From an uncultured Clostridia bacterium (GTDB taxonomy: Bacteria; Bacillota; Clostridia; Peptostreptococcales; Anaerovoracaceae), in contig CALCEY010000009.1 of the NCBI GenBank assembly GCA_937900415.1, positions 1-64,000 on the forward strand: 64,000 nucleotides of DNA, written 5' to 3'. This document shows positions 43,680 to 52,868 of the stretch, in pieces. The stretch's first letter is position 1. The number at the start of each line of letters is the position of its first letter. A program made the translations under genes and the position numbers. Below the pieces are notes generated by a model that saw nothing but the letters and a program-made list of their open reading frames with translations, did not search any database and was not told the DNA's origin.

Positions 43680-44891
43680 TTACATGATAACGCTTACCTG
43701 TTTAGGGTTATATCCTTCTTTTTCCAAAGCCTTGCATATGGAATGTTTATGATCGCTTCCGAAGGCTTCTATGGTTATCTTAAGCTCAACTGCCGCAGTA
43801 CGGTTGGTGGTAACGAACTGATTATGCTCAAGCTTTACTACATTGCCCTGATTTTCAGCGATGATTGAAGCTACTCTTACCAGCTCTCCAGGCTTGTCGG
43901 GAAGCAGCACTGAAACTGTAAATATTCTGTCTCTCTTAATGAGTCCCAGCTGAACCACCGACGACATGGTGATTATATCCATATTACCTCCACTTAGGAT
44001 GGAAACGATCTTTTTATCCTTCACGTTCAAATGTTTTAAGGCGGCTACGGTGAGAAGTCCGGAATTTTCAACGACCAACTTATGATTTTCCACCATGTCC
44101 AGAAATGAAACTATGAGTTCGCCGTCTTCTACTGTAATTACGTCGTCAAGCCCTTTCTGCAAATAAGGAAAGATCTTGCTTCCCGGTGTTTTTACAGCTG
44201 TACCGTCGGCTATGGTGGAAACTTTCTCTACAGTGGTAACTTTACCGTTTTTGAGGGACTGCTCAAGGCAGTTTGCGCCGGCAGGCTCTACGCCGATTAC
44301 CTTGATCTTCGGATTGAGAAGCTTCGCCAGCGTCGATACACCGGTCGCCAGACCTCCTCCTCCGACAGGCACCAGTATATAGTCTACAAGAGGCAGTTCT
44401 TTTACTATTTCCATGGCGATGGTACCCTGGCCCGTTGCGACCGCAGGATCATCGAAGGGATGTATAAAGGTATATCCCTTTTCTTCAGCAAGCTTTGCCG
44501 CATATGCCGCAGCTTCATCGTAAACGTCTCCGTAAAGGATAACCTCTGCTCCGTAACTTTTGGTTCTGTCCACTTTCATCAAAGGCGTCGTCGTAGGCAT
44601 TACGATTGTAGCCTTGCAACCGTAAGCCTTGGCGGCATAGGCCACGCCCTGTGCATGGTTTCCTGCGGAAGCGGTAATAAGGCCCTTTTCTCTTTCCTCG
44701 TCGGTCAGGGTGCTTATCTTGTAATAAGCGCCTCTCAGCTTGTAAGCTCCAGTCATCTGAAGGTTTTCAGGCTTAAGGTAAACCTTGTTGCCCGTCTGCT
44801 CGCTCAGAAAACCGCTGTATATCAGTTTTGTCTCTATGGCGACTTTCTGAACGATTTCCGCCGCCTCTTCAAACGCTTTTAATGTCAGCAT
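43680..44891 (-). CDS. ilvA: Threonine ammonia-lyase (biosynthetic type with ACT-like end)
   Basis: A 403-residue PLP enzyme. It has VYLKPENLQMTGAYKLRGAYY with the PLP Lys near residue 48, TASAGNHAQGVAYAAK near 75, and the glycine loop VPVGGGGLATGVSTLA near 175. The C-terminal ACT-like domain after residue 330 (FTVSVLLPDKPGELVRVASI) suggests feedback control. It makes 2-ketobutyrate for isoleucine from threonine. The position between leuD and leuB links Ile supply to the Leu genes. It releases 2-aminoacrylate-like enamines, the targets of RidA. Confidence 0.94.
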   Translation of the reverse strand: MLTLKAFEEAAEIVQKVAIETKLIYSGFLSEQTGNKVYLKPENLQMTGAYKLRGAYYKISTLTDEEREKGLITASAGNHAQGVAYAAKAYGCKATIVMPTTTPLMKVDRTKSYGAEVILYGDVYDEAAAYAAKLAEEKGYTFIHPFDDPAVATGQGTIAMEIVKELPLVDYILVPVGGGGLATGVSTLAKLLNPKIKVIGVEPAGANCLEQSLKNGKVTTVEKVSTIADGTAVKTPGSKIFPYLQKGLDDVITVEDGELIVSFLDMVENHKLVVENSGLLTVAALKHLNVKDKKIVSILSGGNMDIITMSSVVQLGLIKRDRIFTVSVLLPDKPGELVRVASIIAENQGNVVKLEHNQFVTTNRTAAVELKITIEAFGSDHKHSICKALEKEGYNPKQVSVIM

Positions 44892-44955
44892 ATGTTATTC
44901 CTCTCCTTGAATTTATTCCGAATTATTCCGAAAAAGCTCTTACGGCAAGCTCCCC

Positions 44956-45435
44956 TTATTTTATCGAATTGAGAAGTCCGCCTTTTTTGATTATATTATC
45001 TATGAATTCAGGAAAAGGCATTGCCTTATATTCCTGTTTCCTGGTGATGTTTGTTATGACTCCTGTTTCAAAATCCACGGAAACCTCGTCTCCCTGCTCT
45101 ATATTTTCGGCTGCCTCGGGACATTCCATGATTGCAAGACCGATGTTGATGGCGTTGCGGTAAAAAATCCTCGCAAAGGATTTTGCTATGACGCATGAAA
45201 CGCCGCAGGCTTTGATGGCGATGGGCGCATGTTCCCTCGAGGAGCCGCAGCCGAAATTAAGACCGCCGACCATTATATCGCCGTTTTTCACTTTTTTAAA
45301 GAAATCTTCATCTACAGGCTCCATGCAATGGGACGCCAATTCTTTGCTGTCGGTCGTATTCAAATATCTGGCCGGAATTATTATATCCGTATCTATGTTG
45401 TCTCCGTATTTGTAAACTTTTCCCTGAGCTTTCAT
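44956..45435 (-). CDS. leuD: 3-isopropylmalate dehydratase small subunit
   Basis: A 159-residue swivelling-domain subunit of the short form found in Clostridia and Archaea. It has KYGDNIDTDIIIPARYLNT at the start and GGLNFGCGSSREHAPIAIKA near residue 55 (substrate specificity loop). It abuts leuC with no gap, its ATG immediately following the leuC TAG. It partners LeuC to isomerise isopropylmalate. Confidence 0.96.
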   Translation of the reverse strand: MKAQGKVYKYGDNIDTDIIIPARYLNTTDSKELASHCMEPVDEDFFKKVKNGDIMVGGLNFGCGSSREHAPIAIKACGVSCVIAKSFARIFYRNAINIGLAIMECPEAAENIEQGDEVSVDFETGVITNITRKQEYKAMPFPEFIDNIIKKGGLLNSIK

Positions 45436-46698
45436 CTACATTACCTCCTTTGGATCCGTAATCCTGCCTGTTACCGCCGAAGCCGCCGCAACCGCAGGAT
45501 TGGCCAGATAAACCTCCGACAGATTATGTCCCATTCTTCCGATAAAATTCCTGTTTGTCGTCGCTACACATCTCTCGTTTTCTGCCAGAATACCCATATA
45601 TCCGCCGAGGCAAGGCCCGCATGTAGGAGTTGAAACCGCACAGCCTGCGTCTATGAATATATCCAGATATCCTTCTTTGATGCACTCCTTGTAAATGCTC
45701 TGAGTCGCCGGTATCACTATACACCTTACGTCCTTAGCTACTTTCTTTCCCTTAAGAATCTTTGCCGCAGTTCTCATATCTTCGAGACGTCCGTTGGTGC
45801 ATGAACCTATAACGACCTGATCTATCCTGACCTCACCGACTTCATCTATTATTCTTGTATTTTCGGGAAGGTGAGGAAAGGCGACGGTAGGTCTGAGCTC
45901 CGAAAGGTTTACGGTCACGGTTTTTTCGTATTCCGCATCCTCGTCAGGCTCGAATACCTTGTATTCCCTGTCCACTCTGCCTTTCATATACTCTTTTGTA
46001 ATATCGTCCACCATGAAGATACCGTTCTTTGCCCCTGCTTCTATTGCCATGTTGGCAATGCAGAGCCTGTCGTCCATGGAAAGAGATTTTAACCCATTTC
46101 CCATAAATTCGAGGGATTTGTAAAGAGCTCCGTCTACGCCTATGGTTCCTATGATGTGGAGAATTACGTCCTTTCCCGAAACGTATTCGTTCAGTTCGCC
46201 TGTAAGTTCCACTTTTATCGCCGCAGGCACCTTGAACCATGCCTTGCCGGTCGCCATGCCTGCCGCCATATCGGTGCTTCCGACTCCGGTGGAAAAGGCT
46301 CCCAGCGCTCCGTATGTGCAGGTATGAGAATCTGCGCCTATTATACATTCCCCTGAAGCCACAAGGCCCAGCTCCGGCAGAAGTGCATGTTCTATGCCCA
46401 CGTTGCCCACGTCGAAAAAGTTATCTATGTCAAACTTTCTTGCAAAAGTTCTCGTCTGCTTGCACTGCTGAGCGGCTTTGATGTCCTTGTTCGGCGTAAA
46501 ATGATCCATGACAAGGGATATTTTAGATTTATCAAATACGCTGTCAAAGCCTGATTTCTCAAATTCATTTATAGCCACCGGCGAGGTTATGTCATTTCCC
46601 AAAACCATATCCAGCCTTGCCTCTATAAGCTGACCGGCTTTTACTTCCTTTAAACCTGCGTGATCTGCCAGAATTTTCTGCGTCATTGTCATACTCAT
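45436..46698 (-). CDS. leuC: 3-isopropylmalate dehydratase large subunit
   Basis: A protein of about 420 residues in the aconitase family. The cluster-binding cysteines lie in VIGSCTNGRLEDMR near 295 and TPTCGPCLGGYMG near 355, and GADSHTCTYGALGAFSTGVG is near 125. I chose ATG 46698 (MSMTMTQKILADHAG), which lies eight bases from AGGGAGG; ATG 46704 is too close to the ribosome site. It makes the apo-cluster complex with LeuD. Confidence 0.95.
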   Translation of the reverse strand: MSMTMTQKILADHAGLKEVKAGQLIEARLDMVLGNDITSPVAINEFEKSGFDSVFDKSKISLVMDHFTPNKDIKAAQQCKQTRTFARKFDIDNFFDVGNVGIEHALLPELGLVASGECIIGADSHTCTYGALGAFSTGVGSTDMAAGMATGKAWFKVPAAIKVELTGELNEYVSGKDVILHIIGTIGVDGALYKSLEFMGNGLKSLSMDDRLCIANMAIEAGAKNGIFMVDDITKEYMKGRVDREYKVFEPDEDAEYEKTVTVNLSELRPTVAFPHLPENTRIIDEVGEVRIDQVVIGSCTNGRLEDMRTAAKILKGKKVAKDVRCIVIPATQSIYKECIKEGYLDIFIDAGCAVSTPTCGPCLGGYMGILAENERCVATTNRNFIGRMGHNLSEVYLANPAVAAASAVTGRITDPKEVM

Positions 46699-46711
46699 AA
46701 ACATTTCCTCC

Positions 46712-48430
46712 CTAAAACGCTCTGTTTATCGCTGATATGAGGGCGTTGATCGAAGCGTAGATTATGTCGTTATGGATTCCTACGCCCCAGTAAGTATTTC
46801 CTTTTTTATCCGCTATGGCCACATATGCCGCAGCTCTCGAATTTGATTCCGATTCGAGGGCGTGTTCCTCATAGGTGATGAAATCATAATCCAGCTTATG
46901 CGGTCCTCTTCTGAAGGCTGTCGTAACGGCGTCCATACGTCCGTTTCCCTCTCCGCAGAGGATGTGCTCTTTTCCGTCTGTCACCACTTTTATCTTTACA
47001 GACATTCCGTTGTCGCCGAGGCTTTCCTTCTGAGGCATACGCTCAAAAGTCGCATCTATGAGAGAGACTTTATCCTTTCTGTTTATATATTCATTGCGGA
47101 AAATCTCGTATATCTTATCGGCCGTAAGCTCCTTATGGTTCACGTCGGAAACATGCTTCATCATATAGCCTATCTCTTCTCTCATCGCCTTAGGAATATT
47201 GTAGCCGTAGTTTGTTTCCAGAATATAGGCGACTCCCCCCTTGCCTGACTGGCTGTTTATCCTTATCACGTCCGCCTCGTAAACCCTGTTTATATCATGC
47301 GGATCTATAGGTATATACGGCACGTTCCATTTATCCGGGGTAAATTCCTCTCTGTAATGCATGCCCTTTGCTATAGCGTCCTGATGAGAGCCGGAGAAGG
47401 CCGCAAATACCAGATTTCCTCCATACGGCTGTCTCGGATGGACTTTCATGTCTGTGAATTTCTCATACATTTCCACTATATGAGGCATGTCGGTAAAGTC
47501 CAGCTTCGGGTCTACTCCATGGGAAAACAGATTCATCGCCACGGTTACTATATCCACATTGCCCGTCCGCTCTCCGTTTCCAAACAGAGTTCCCTCCACT
47601 CTGTCTCCGCCGGCAAGAAGTCCCAGCTCACAGTCTGCTACCGCCGTTCCTCTGTCGTTGTGAGGATGAAGTGAAATTATCACGTTTTCTCTCGAATGAA
47701 GATTATCGGACATATATTCTATCTGGGAGGCATAAACGTGAGGCATGGACATTGAAACAGTCGCCGGTAAATTTATTATCACCTTTCTTTCCGCGCGAGG
47801 CTTCCATATATCTATAACCTCGTTGCATATATCAAGGGCGAATTCCATCTCTGTTCCCGTAAAGCTCTCAGGCGAATATTCAAACATGAACTCCGTCTCC
47901 GGCATTTTTTCGGCATACTCATCAACCAGTTTGGCTCCGAATACCGCTATATCCTTTATCTCCTCCTTGGATTTTCTGAAAACCTGCTGTCTCTGTGCTA
48001 CAGAGGTTGAATTATACAGATGAACCACTGCTTTCTTAACTCCCTTGAGAGCTTCGAAGGTCTTTTCGATTATATGTTGTCTCGATTGGGTGAGAACCTG
48101 AATCGTCACATCGTCGGGAATCAGCTTTTTTTCTATCAAGGTTCTTAAAAATTCATATTCCGTCTCTGAGGCTGCCGGAAATCCCACTTCTATTTCTTTA
48201 AAGCCGATATCTACCAATAGATTGAAAAACTCCAACTTTTCTTCAAGGCTCATAGGAACTACCAATGCCTGATTTCCGTCTCTCAAATCAACGCTGCACC
48301 ATCTCGGAGCTTTATCAAGATGGTCTTTTTTTACCCAGCCGTATGATTCTACCGGCGGCATAAAGTAGCCTATGCTGTACTTTGTATGGTTTTTCATACC
48401 TTTCACTTTACCTTTAATGTCTGTCGTCAT
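46712..48430 (-). CDS. leuA: 2-isopropylmalate synthase (long form)
   Basis: A 572-residue enzyme of the longer LeuA type. The TIM barrel carries RWCSVDLRDGNQALVVPMS near residue 45, GFKEIEVGFPAASETEYEF near 75 and the metal motif SLHPHNDRGTAVADCELG near 255. GNGERTGNVDIV is near 285, and a C-terminal LeuA dimer/regulatory domain follows residue 430. It is the first committed step to leucine and the first structural gene of the operon, following a leader peptide and terminator. The ATG has AAAGGAA upstream. Confidence 0.95.
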   Translation of the reverse strand: MTTDIKGKVKGMKNHTKYSIGYFMPPVESYGWVKKDHLDKAPRWCSVDLRDGNQALVVPMSLEEKLEFFNLLVDIGFKEIEVGFPAASETEYEFLRTLIEKKLIPDDVTIQVLTQSRQHIIEKTFEALKGVKKAVVHLYNSTSVAQRQQVFRKSKEEIKDIAVFGAKLVDEYAEKMPETEFMFEYSPESFTGTEMEFALDICNEVIDIWKPRAERKVIINLPATVSMSMPHVYASQIEYMSDNLHSRENVIISLHPHNDRGTAVADCELGLLAGGDRVEGTLFGNGERTGNVDIVTVAMNLFSHGVDPKLDFTDMPHIVEMYEKFTDMKVHPRQPYGGNLVFAAFSGSHQDAIAKGMHYREEFTPDKWNVPYIPIDPHDINRVYEADVIRINSQSGKGGVAYILETNYGYNIPKAMREEIGYMMKHVSDVNHKELTADKIYEIFRNEYINRKDKVSLIDATFERMPQKESLGDNGMSVKIKVVTDGKEHILCGEGNGRMDAVTTAFRRGPHKLDYDFITYEEHALESESNSRAAAYVAIADKKGNTYWGVGIHNDIIYASINALISAINRAF

Positions 48431-48461
48431 TTTTCAAAATTCCTTTCTTTTATATAAAAAA

Positions 48462-48492
48462 ACCTCGCTTCTACCACACATAGAAACAAGGT
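48462..48492 (-). terminator. Attenuator hairpin in the leuA leader
   Basis: On the minus strand ACCTTGTTTCTA pairs with TAGAAGCGAGGT (12 pairs including two G-U, 7-base loop) and is followed by TTTTTTT (48456-48462). It lies between the short Leu/Ile-rich frame and leuA, so it acts within the leader and not at the end of an operon. Confidence 0.85.
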
Positions 48493-48538
48493 CAAATTAA
48501 CGTAATATAATCTTATTTACTCGAATCCAGGCAGAATG

Positions 48539-48598
48539 TCAATGTATATTATCTTTTAAGCTATCTATCTGTAGGCCGAGTAAAATAATATATAACAC
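48539..48598 (-). CDS. Leu/Ile-rich leader peptide of the leu-ilv operon
   Basis: A 19-codon frame starting with GTG 48598 and ending TGA 48539-48541. It has AAAGGAGAAG about ten bases upstream. The peptide is MLYIILLGLQIDSLKDNIH, with five Leu and four Ile among 19 residues, clustered at the start (codons TTA, ATT, ATT, TTA, CTC, CTA). It sits between a likely promoter and the attenuator before leuA. The design is that of classical leader-peptide attenuation. An upstream extension of the same frame to 48721 would pass the promoter and is rejected. Confidence 0.7.
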   Translation of the reverse strand: MLYIILLGLQIDSLKDNIH

Positions 48599-48629
48599 TG
48601 ATATTCTTCTCCTTTCATCTGAATATAGT

Positions 48630-48661
48630 GTTATACTAATCCTTTTCACTTTAAAAGTCAA
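48630..48661 (-). promoter_or_regulatory. Candidate promoter of the leu-ilv operon
   Basis: On the minus strand TTGACT (48656-48661) and TATAAC (48630-48635) are separated by 20 bases, longer than ideal. Their position just upstream of the leader peptide ribosome site is appropriate. No T-box was seen between here and leuA. Confidence 0.45.
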
Positions 48662-48805
48662 TACTGTTTTGTGACTTTTTACAACTTTTTTAAATAATTT
48701 TATGTATTTTTTACAATACACTGCCCTTCCTGCAAAAAAAATTGCTCATGTTAAACAAGTCTGTTAGTAACTATATTCAGACTTTGCATATTTTTTCACT
48801 ATTTA

Positions 48806-48844
48806 TTGTTTTGTAATGCACACATAATGTATACTGTTTATACA
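48806..48844 (+). promoter_or_regulatory. Promoter and palindrome ahead of the DUF1538/P-II pair
   Basis: TTGTTT (48806-48811) and TATACT (48830-48835) have an 18-base spacer. A perfect palindrome TGTATA-CTGTT-TATACA (48828-48844) covers the -10 box and looks like an operator. The start codon lies about 45 bases downstream. Confidence 0.5.
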
Positions 48845-48890
48845 GCAACCATCAAAGCGATATTTTAAAATTCAGAAAGGAGGCTGAAGT

Positions 48891-50423
48891 TTGCTTTTCA
48901 AGTATAAACTGGCCCGAAAATTTCGTGAGTCGGCTGCTTCTGTTTTACCCGTGGCATTGATAGTCGCCGTTTTGTGCTTTTCTATCGCTCCGACGCCAAC
49001 AGATCTGATGCTTTCGTTTATATTGGGCACCGCCCTGTTGATTTTAGGTCTTGGTCTTTTCACCTTCGGAGCAGAAAAATCTATGACTCTCATAGGTACA
49101 TATACCGGTACCAGGCTTACAAAATTCAGAAATTTAGCTGTAATTCTCGTAATAAGTTTCATTTTAGGCATAATAATTACCATTGCGGAACCTGACTTGC
49201 AGGTTCTGGCTGACAATGCGCCTCATATCAATACTTTAGTCCTGATAATAACCGTATCCATAGGAGTGGGTTTATTTTTAACGCTCTGTATGCTGCGTAT
49301 TCTGCTTGGGATCCGGCTTAACCGGATACTTATATTCTTCTATGCGCTTATCTTCGTTCTGGCTTCTTTCGCAGATCCCGATTATATAAGCATAGCTTTC
49401 GACTCAGGCGGAGTTACCACAGGACCCATGACCGTTCCCTTCATAATGGCGATGGGCGTGGGCGTAGCGTCCATACGAAGCGATAAAAATGCGGAAGCCG
49501 ACAGCTTCGGGCTGGTGGCTCTGTGCTCCATAGGCCCCGTTCTTGCCGTTCTGCTGCTGGGCTTCTTCTACGAGGGGGAAAGCAGCGCCATAACAGCCTC
49601 CGCTGCAGAAGCATATAAAAACACCACTATGCTCGGTCTCGAATATGTTCATGCATTGCCTGAATATATGTTTGAAGTAGCGATGGCCCTATCGCCGATA
49701 ATCATCTTTTTTCTTATTTTTCAGGCAGTGGCGCTTAAGTTGAGAAAGCTTCCTTTTATAAGAATAATGATAGGAATCTTATTTACCTACGCCGGGCTGG
49801 TATGCTTCCTCACGGGAGTAAACGTAGGCTTTTCGCCGCTGGGTCTTGTCCTCGGCACAGAGTTAGGAACAGGCTGGACCGTATATATCCTGATTCCCAT
49901 ATCAGCAGTAATCGGATGGTTTATCGTTTCTGCCGAGCCGGCAGTTCACGTTTTAACCAAGCAGGTCGAGGAAATAAGCTCCGGCGCTGTCTCCGAAAAA
50001 GCAATGCGTATAAGCCTTTCCATCGCCATAGCTTCCGCCATGGCTCTGTCGATGCTGCGCGTCATCACAGGAATAAGCATATTTTTCTTTCTTGTTCCGG
50101 GATATATAATTTCGCTGGCGCTGAGCTTCTTCGTTCCTAAAATGTTTACCGCGATAGCCTTTGACTCGGGCGGAGTAGCTTCAGGCCCTATGACCGCTAC
50201 TTTCATGCTGCCCTTTGCCATGGGGGCATGTCAGGCAAACGGCGGCAATGTTCTTACCGACGCTTTCGGCCTCGTCGCTCTTGTAGCAATGATGCCTCTC
50301 ATAACCATACAGGTAATGGGCGCAGTATACGTTTTCAAAAGCCGCCGCGAGGAAAGTTCTGCTCAATCCTATGCCGGCTCATTCAGCGGCAATGATATCA
50401 TTGAACTCTGGGAGGTAAGATAA
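48891..50423 (+). CDS. DUF1538 membrane protein
   Basis: A 510-residue protein with about a dozen helices in two homologous halves. Each half contains a nearly identical AFDSGGVTTGPMTVPF or AFDSGGVASGPMTATF motif (near residues 170 and 423) followed by ADSFGLVALCSIGP or TDAFGLVALVAMMP. This inverted or direct two-fold design suggests a transporter or channel; no substrate is known. The start is TTG 48891 with GAAAGGAGG seven bases away. Its stop overlaps the next gene start by one base, so it is made together with a P-II-like protein. Confidence 0.85.
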   Translation: MLFKYKLARKFRESAASVLPVALIVAVLCFSIAPTPTDLMLSFILGTALLILGLGLFTFGAEKSMTLIGTYTGTRLTKFRNLAVILVISFILGIIITIAEPDLQVLADNAPHINTLVLIITVSIGVGLFLTLCMLRILLGIRLNRILIFFYALIFVLASFADPDYISIAFDSGGVTTGPMTVPFIMAMGVGVASIRSDKNAEADSFGLVALCSIGPVLAVLLLGFFYEGESSAITASAAEAYKNTTMLGLEYVHALPEYMFEVAMALSPIIIFFLIFQAVALKLRKLPFIRIMIGILFTYAGLVCFLTGVNVGFSPLGLVLGTELGTGWTVYILIPISAVIGWFIVSAEPAVHVLTKQVEEISSGAVSEKAMRISLSIAIASAMALSMLRVITGISIFFFLVPGYIISLALSFFVPKMFTAIAFDSGGVASGPMTATFMLPFAMGACQANGGNVLTDAFGLVALVAMMPLITIQVMGAVYVFKSRREESSAQSYAGSFSGNDIIELWEVR

Positions 50424-51094
50424 TGCAGCTTAACTTTATAATAACAGTAATAGACCGCAGCAAGACTCAGTATGTCACGTCGATGTACGAAGAGCTTGAA
50501 ATTCCTCTGATTCTCTCGATGCTGGGAACAGATCCGAACGCAGAGGAACATCTGGACAAATACGGCTTTCAATCTGAAGAAAAAGCTATAGTCGCAGCCG
50601 TAGCCGACAATGAAAAGACTGCCCAGCTCATAAAAAACGCAAAACGAAAGCTTCTTATAGATTTTCCGGGATACGGAATGATAATAGCAGTACCTATTAA
50701 AAGCGTAGGAGGAGGTAAAACTTTGGCTTATCTGACAAACAACTCCGCACCTGACAACACGGTGCCTGAAATGAAATTTGAACACGAGCTTATTTTAGTG
50801 ATTCTCAATCAAAGCTACATGGACGACGTAATGCAAGTAGCCAGATCCGCCGGAGCTTCAGGCGGAACTGTTCTTCATGCAAAAGGTACCAGCAGAAACG
50901 CTCAAAAATTTTTCGGCGTATCCTTAGCCAACGAAAAAGAAGTGATAATGATAATTTCCAAATCGTCAAAAAAGGCCGGTATAATGAAGGCCATAGCCGA
51001 CCATACCGGCCCCGAAACTCCCGCAGGCGCAATCACCTTCTCGCTGCCAATCTCTGCTGCGGCGGGCATTAATGATGCAATTGAAGACATTTAA
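50423..51094 (+). CDS. Tandem P-II-like signalling protein
   Basis: A 223-residue protein containing two P-II-type (GlnB fold) halves. The first is MQLNFIITVIDRSKTQYVTSMYEEL to about 100, with the basic GYGMIIAVPIKSVGG. The second begins near 117 (HELILVILNQSYMDDVMQVARSAGASGGTVLHAKG), whose GASGGTVLHAKG resembles the T-loop and nucleotide-binding region of P-II. It is a fused pseudo-dimer rather than a normal 112-residue GlnB. Its overlap with the DUF1538 gene suggests it gates that membrane protein, as GlnK does for AmtB; this is inference. Confidence 0.75.
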   Translation: MQLNFIITVIDRSKTQYVTSMYEELEIPLILSMLGTDPNAEEHLDKYGFQSEEKAIVAAVADNEKTAQLIKNAKRKLLIDFPGYGMIIAVPIKSVGGGKTLAYLTNNSAPDNTVPEMKFEHELILVILNQSYMDDVMQVARSAGASGGTVLHAKGTSRNAQKFFGVSLANEKEVIMIISKSSKKAGIMKAIADHTGPETPAGAITFSLPISAAAGINDAIEDI

Positions 51095-51132
51095 AATCAA
51101 ATTTGCAGCTGCCTTCCATATTTTACATATCA

Positions 51133-51975
51133 TTAGATGATAAAATTATCTATGAGCCTTGTTTTGCCTATGTATACGGCCATCGCAAAAAGTACGCTGC
51201 CTTCTATTCTCGATACCGGTTCAATGGTATCTGCGTTCACCGCTTTGACGTAATCTATTTTGGCAAGAGGCTCTTTTTCTATGTGATTTTTCATCGCTTC
51301 AACTATTTTTTCTGCGTCCGTTTCCCCTCTCTCAGCCATGGAGGCGCCTAAATTTACCGCCTGGCTCAAAACAAGCGCAGCTTTTCTCTCTTCTTCGTTC
51401 AAATAAGTATTTCTGGAGCTTTTGGCCAAGCCGTCGTCTTCCCGGATTATCGGACAACCTACTACTTCTATGTCAAAATTAAGGTCTCGGACCATTCTCT
51501 TTATGACTGCCAGCTGCTGAGCGTCCTTTTGTCCGAAATAAGCTCTGTCAGGCGTAGTTATGTTGAAAAGCTTGGCGACAACAGTACATACTCCCCTGAA
51601 ATGAACAGGTCTCGTCTTGCCGCAAAGTTCGCCGGTTATATTTCCTTTCATATCCACCATGGCGGAGGCGTCCTTTTCATACATTTCTTCAGGAGCAGGA
51701 TGAAATATGAGCTGGGCACCGGCCTTTTCACATACTGCTGCATCTCTTTCCATATCTCGGGGATAACTCTCCAGGTCTTCCCCCTCTCCGAACTGCGTTG
51801 GATTGACGAAATCGCTGACTATTACTCTGTCGTTTTCCCTGACAGCTCTCTCTATGAGGCTCTGATGTCCCTCGTGAAGAAACCCCATAGTGGGAACAAG
51901 CCCTATGGTAAGTCCGGCTTTCTTCCACTCTTTTACCTGTGTTCTGACTTCCTCTATCGTCACCGCTGTATTCAT
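51133..51975 (-). CDS. panC: Pantothenate synthetase
   Basis: A 280-residue enzyme: TIGLVPTMGFLHEGHQSLIE near residue 25, FVNPTQFGEGEDLESYPRD near 60, RPVHFRGVCTVVAKLFNI near 125 and YFGQKDAQQLAVIKRM near 145 with the ATP-binding His/Lys residues. It joins pantoate and beta-alanine. It lies 10 bases after panB, with GGAGGCGGCAG upstream. No panD is present in the window. Confidence 0.96.
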   Translation of the reverse strand: MNTAVTIEEVRTQVKEWKKAGLTIGLVPTMGFLHEGHQSLIERAVRENDRVIVSDFVNPTQFGEGEDLESYPRDMERDAAVCEKAGAQLIFHPAPEEMYEKDASAMVDMKGNITGELCGKTRPVHFRGVCTVVAKLFNITTPDRAYFGQKDAQQLAVIKRMVRDLNFDIEVVGCPIIREDDGLAKSSRNTYLNEEERKAALVLSQAVNLGASMAERGETDAEKIVEAMKNHIEKEPLAKIDYVKAVNADTIEPVSRIEGSVLFAMAVYIGKTRLIDNFII

Positions 51976-51985
51976 CTGCCGCCTC

Positions 51986-52813
51986 CTAATACAATTTTTT
52001 TATGATTTCTTCGTCGATTTTAAAGGTGTGCTCTTCTGCCGGAAAGCTGCCTTCCTTCACTTCTTTTATGTAAGCGGCAAACCCGTCTTTCATGGCGCTT
52101 CCCACATCTGCAAAATGCTTCACGAACTTAGGTTTAAAATCCGAAAACATGGCCAGCATATCCTGATATACGAGCACCTGACCGTCGCATCCGGCTCCGG
52201 CTCCTATTCCTATGGTTGGAATTTCTATAGACTTCGATATGAGTTCTGCCAGCTTGGCCGGAACACACTCTAAAACAACGGAAAACGCTCCTGCTTCTTC
52301 AACCGCTTTGGCCTCGTCTATAAGTCTTTTAGCAGCCTCCTCCGATTTTCCCTGTACCTTGAAGCCTCCGAAAGCATTTACCGACTGAGGAGTCAGCCCT
52401 ATATGAGCCATGACCGGAATCGAAGCCTCTGTTATGGCCTTTATCTGCGGGCATACCGACGCTCCTCCTTCCAGTTTTACTGCGTTGCATCGCCCCTCTT
52501 TCATGAGTCTTCCTGCGTTTAAAACTGCATCGTATACAGACGTCTGATATGACATAAAGGGCATATCTCCCACAATAAGGGCGTTTTTTGCGCCTCTCGA
52601 AACTGCTGCCGTATGGTGTATCATATCCTCCATAGTTACCGGCAGAGTGTCTTCGTATCCCAGCATCACCATGCCAAGGGAATCTCCTACAAGAATCATG
52701 TTTATCCCTGATTCATCCATAAGTCTCGCTATGGAATAGTCGTATGCCGTGAGCATCGTGATCTTATCTCCGTCCTTTTTCTGCTGTTTTACCGTTGCCA
52801 CCGTATTTTTCAT
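51986..52813 (-). CDS. panB: Ketopantoate hydroxymethyltransferase
   Basis: About 275 residues: KITMLTAYDYSIARLMDESG near residue 16, INMILVGDSLGMVMLGYEDT near 37, AVKLEGGASVCPQI near 110 and VPAKLAELISKSI near 180. It uses methylene-THF to form ketopantoate. I prefer ATG 52813, which has GGAG six bases upstream, over ATG 52825. It is followed by panC. Confidence 0.96.
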   Translation of the reverse strand: MKNTVATVKQQKKDGDKITMLTAYDYSIARLMDESGINMILVGDSLGMVMLGYEDTLPVTMEDMIHHTAAVSRGAKNALIVGDMPFMSYQTSVYDAVLNAGRLMKEGRCNAVKLEGGASVCPQIKAITEASIPVMAHIGLTPQSVNAFGGFKVQGKSEEAAKRLIDEAKAVEEAGAFSVVLECVPAKLAELISKSIEIPTIGIGAGAGCDGQVLVYQDMLAMFSDFKPKFVKHFADVGSAMKDGFAAYIKEVKEGSFPAEEHTFKIDEEIIKKLY

Positions 52814-52868
52814 CTTATACTCCATTCTCTTGCCTCAAAGCGCAAGTCCTATATGTTTTTCCTGATTT

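Noticed and set aside
48431..48720. T-box riboswitch ahead of leuA
   Set aside because: No specifier-loop or TGGNACCGCG-like antiterminator sequence was seen; a leader peptide plus terminator explains the region better.
48599..48721. Upstream extension of the leuA leader frame to 60 codons
   Set aside because: It runs through the likely promoter and start site and has no ribosome site; the short frame has AAAGGAGAAG.
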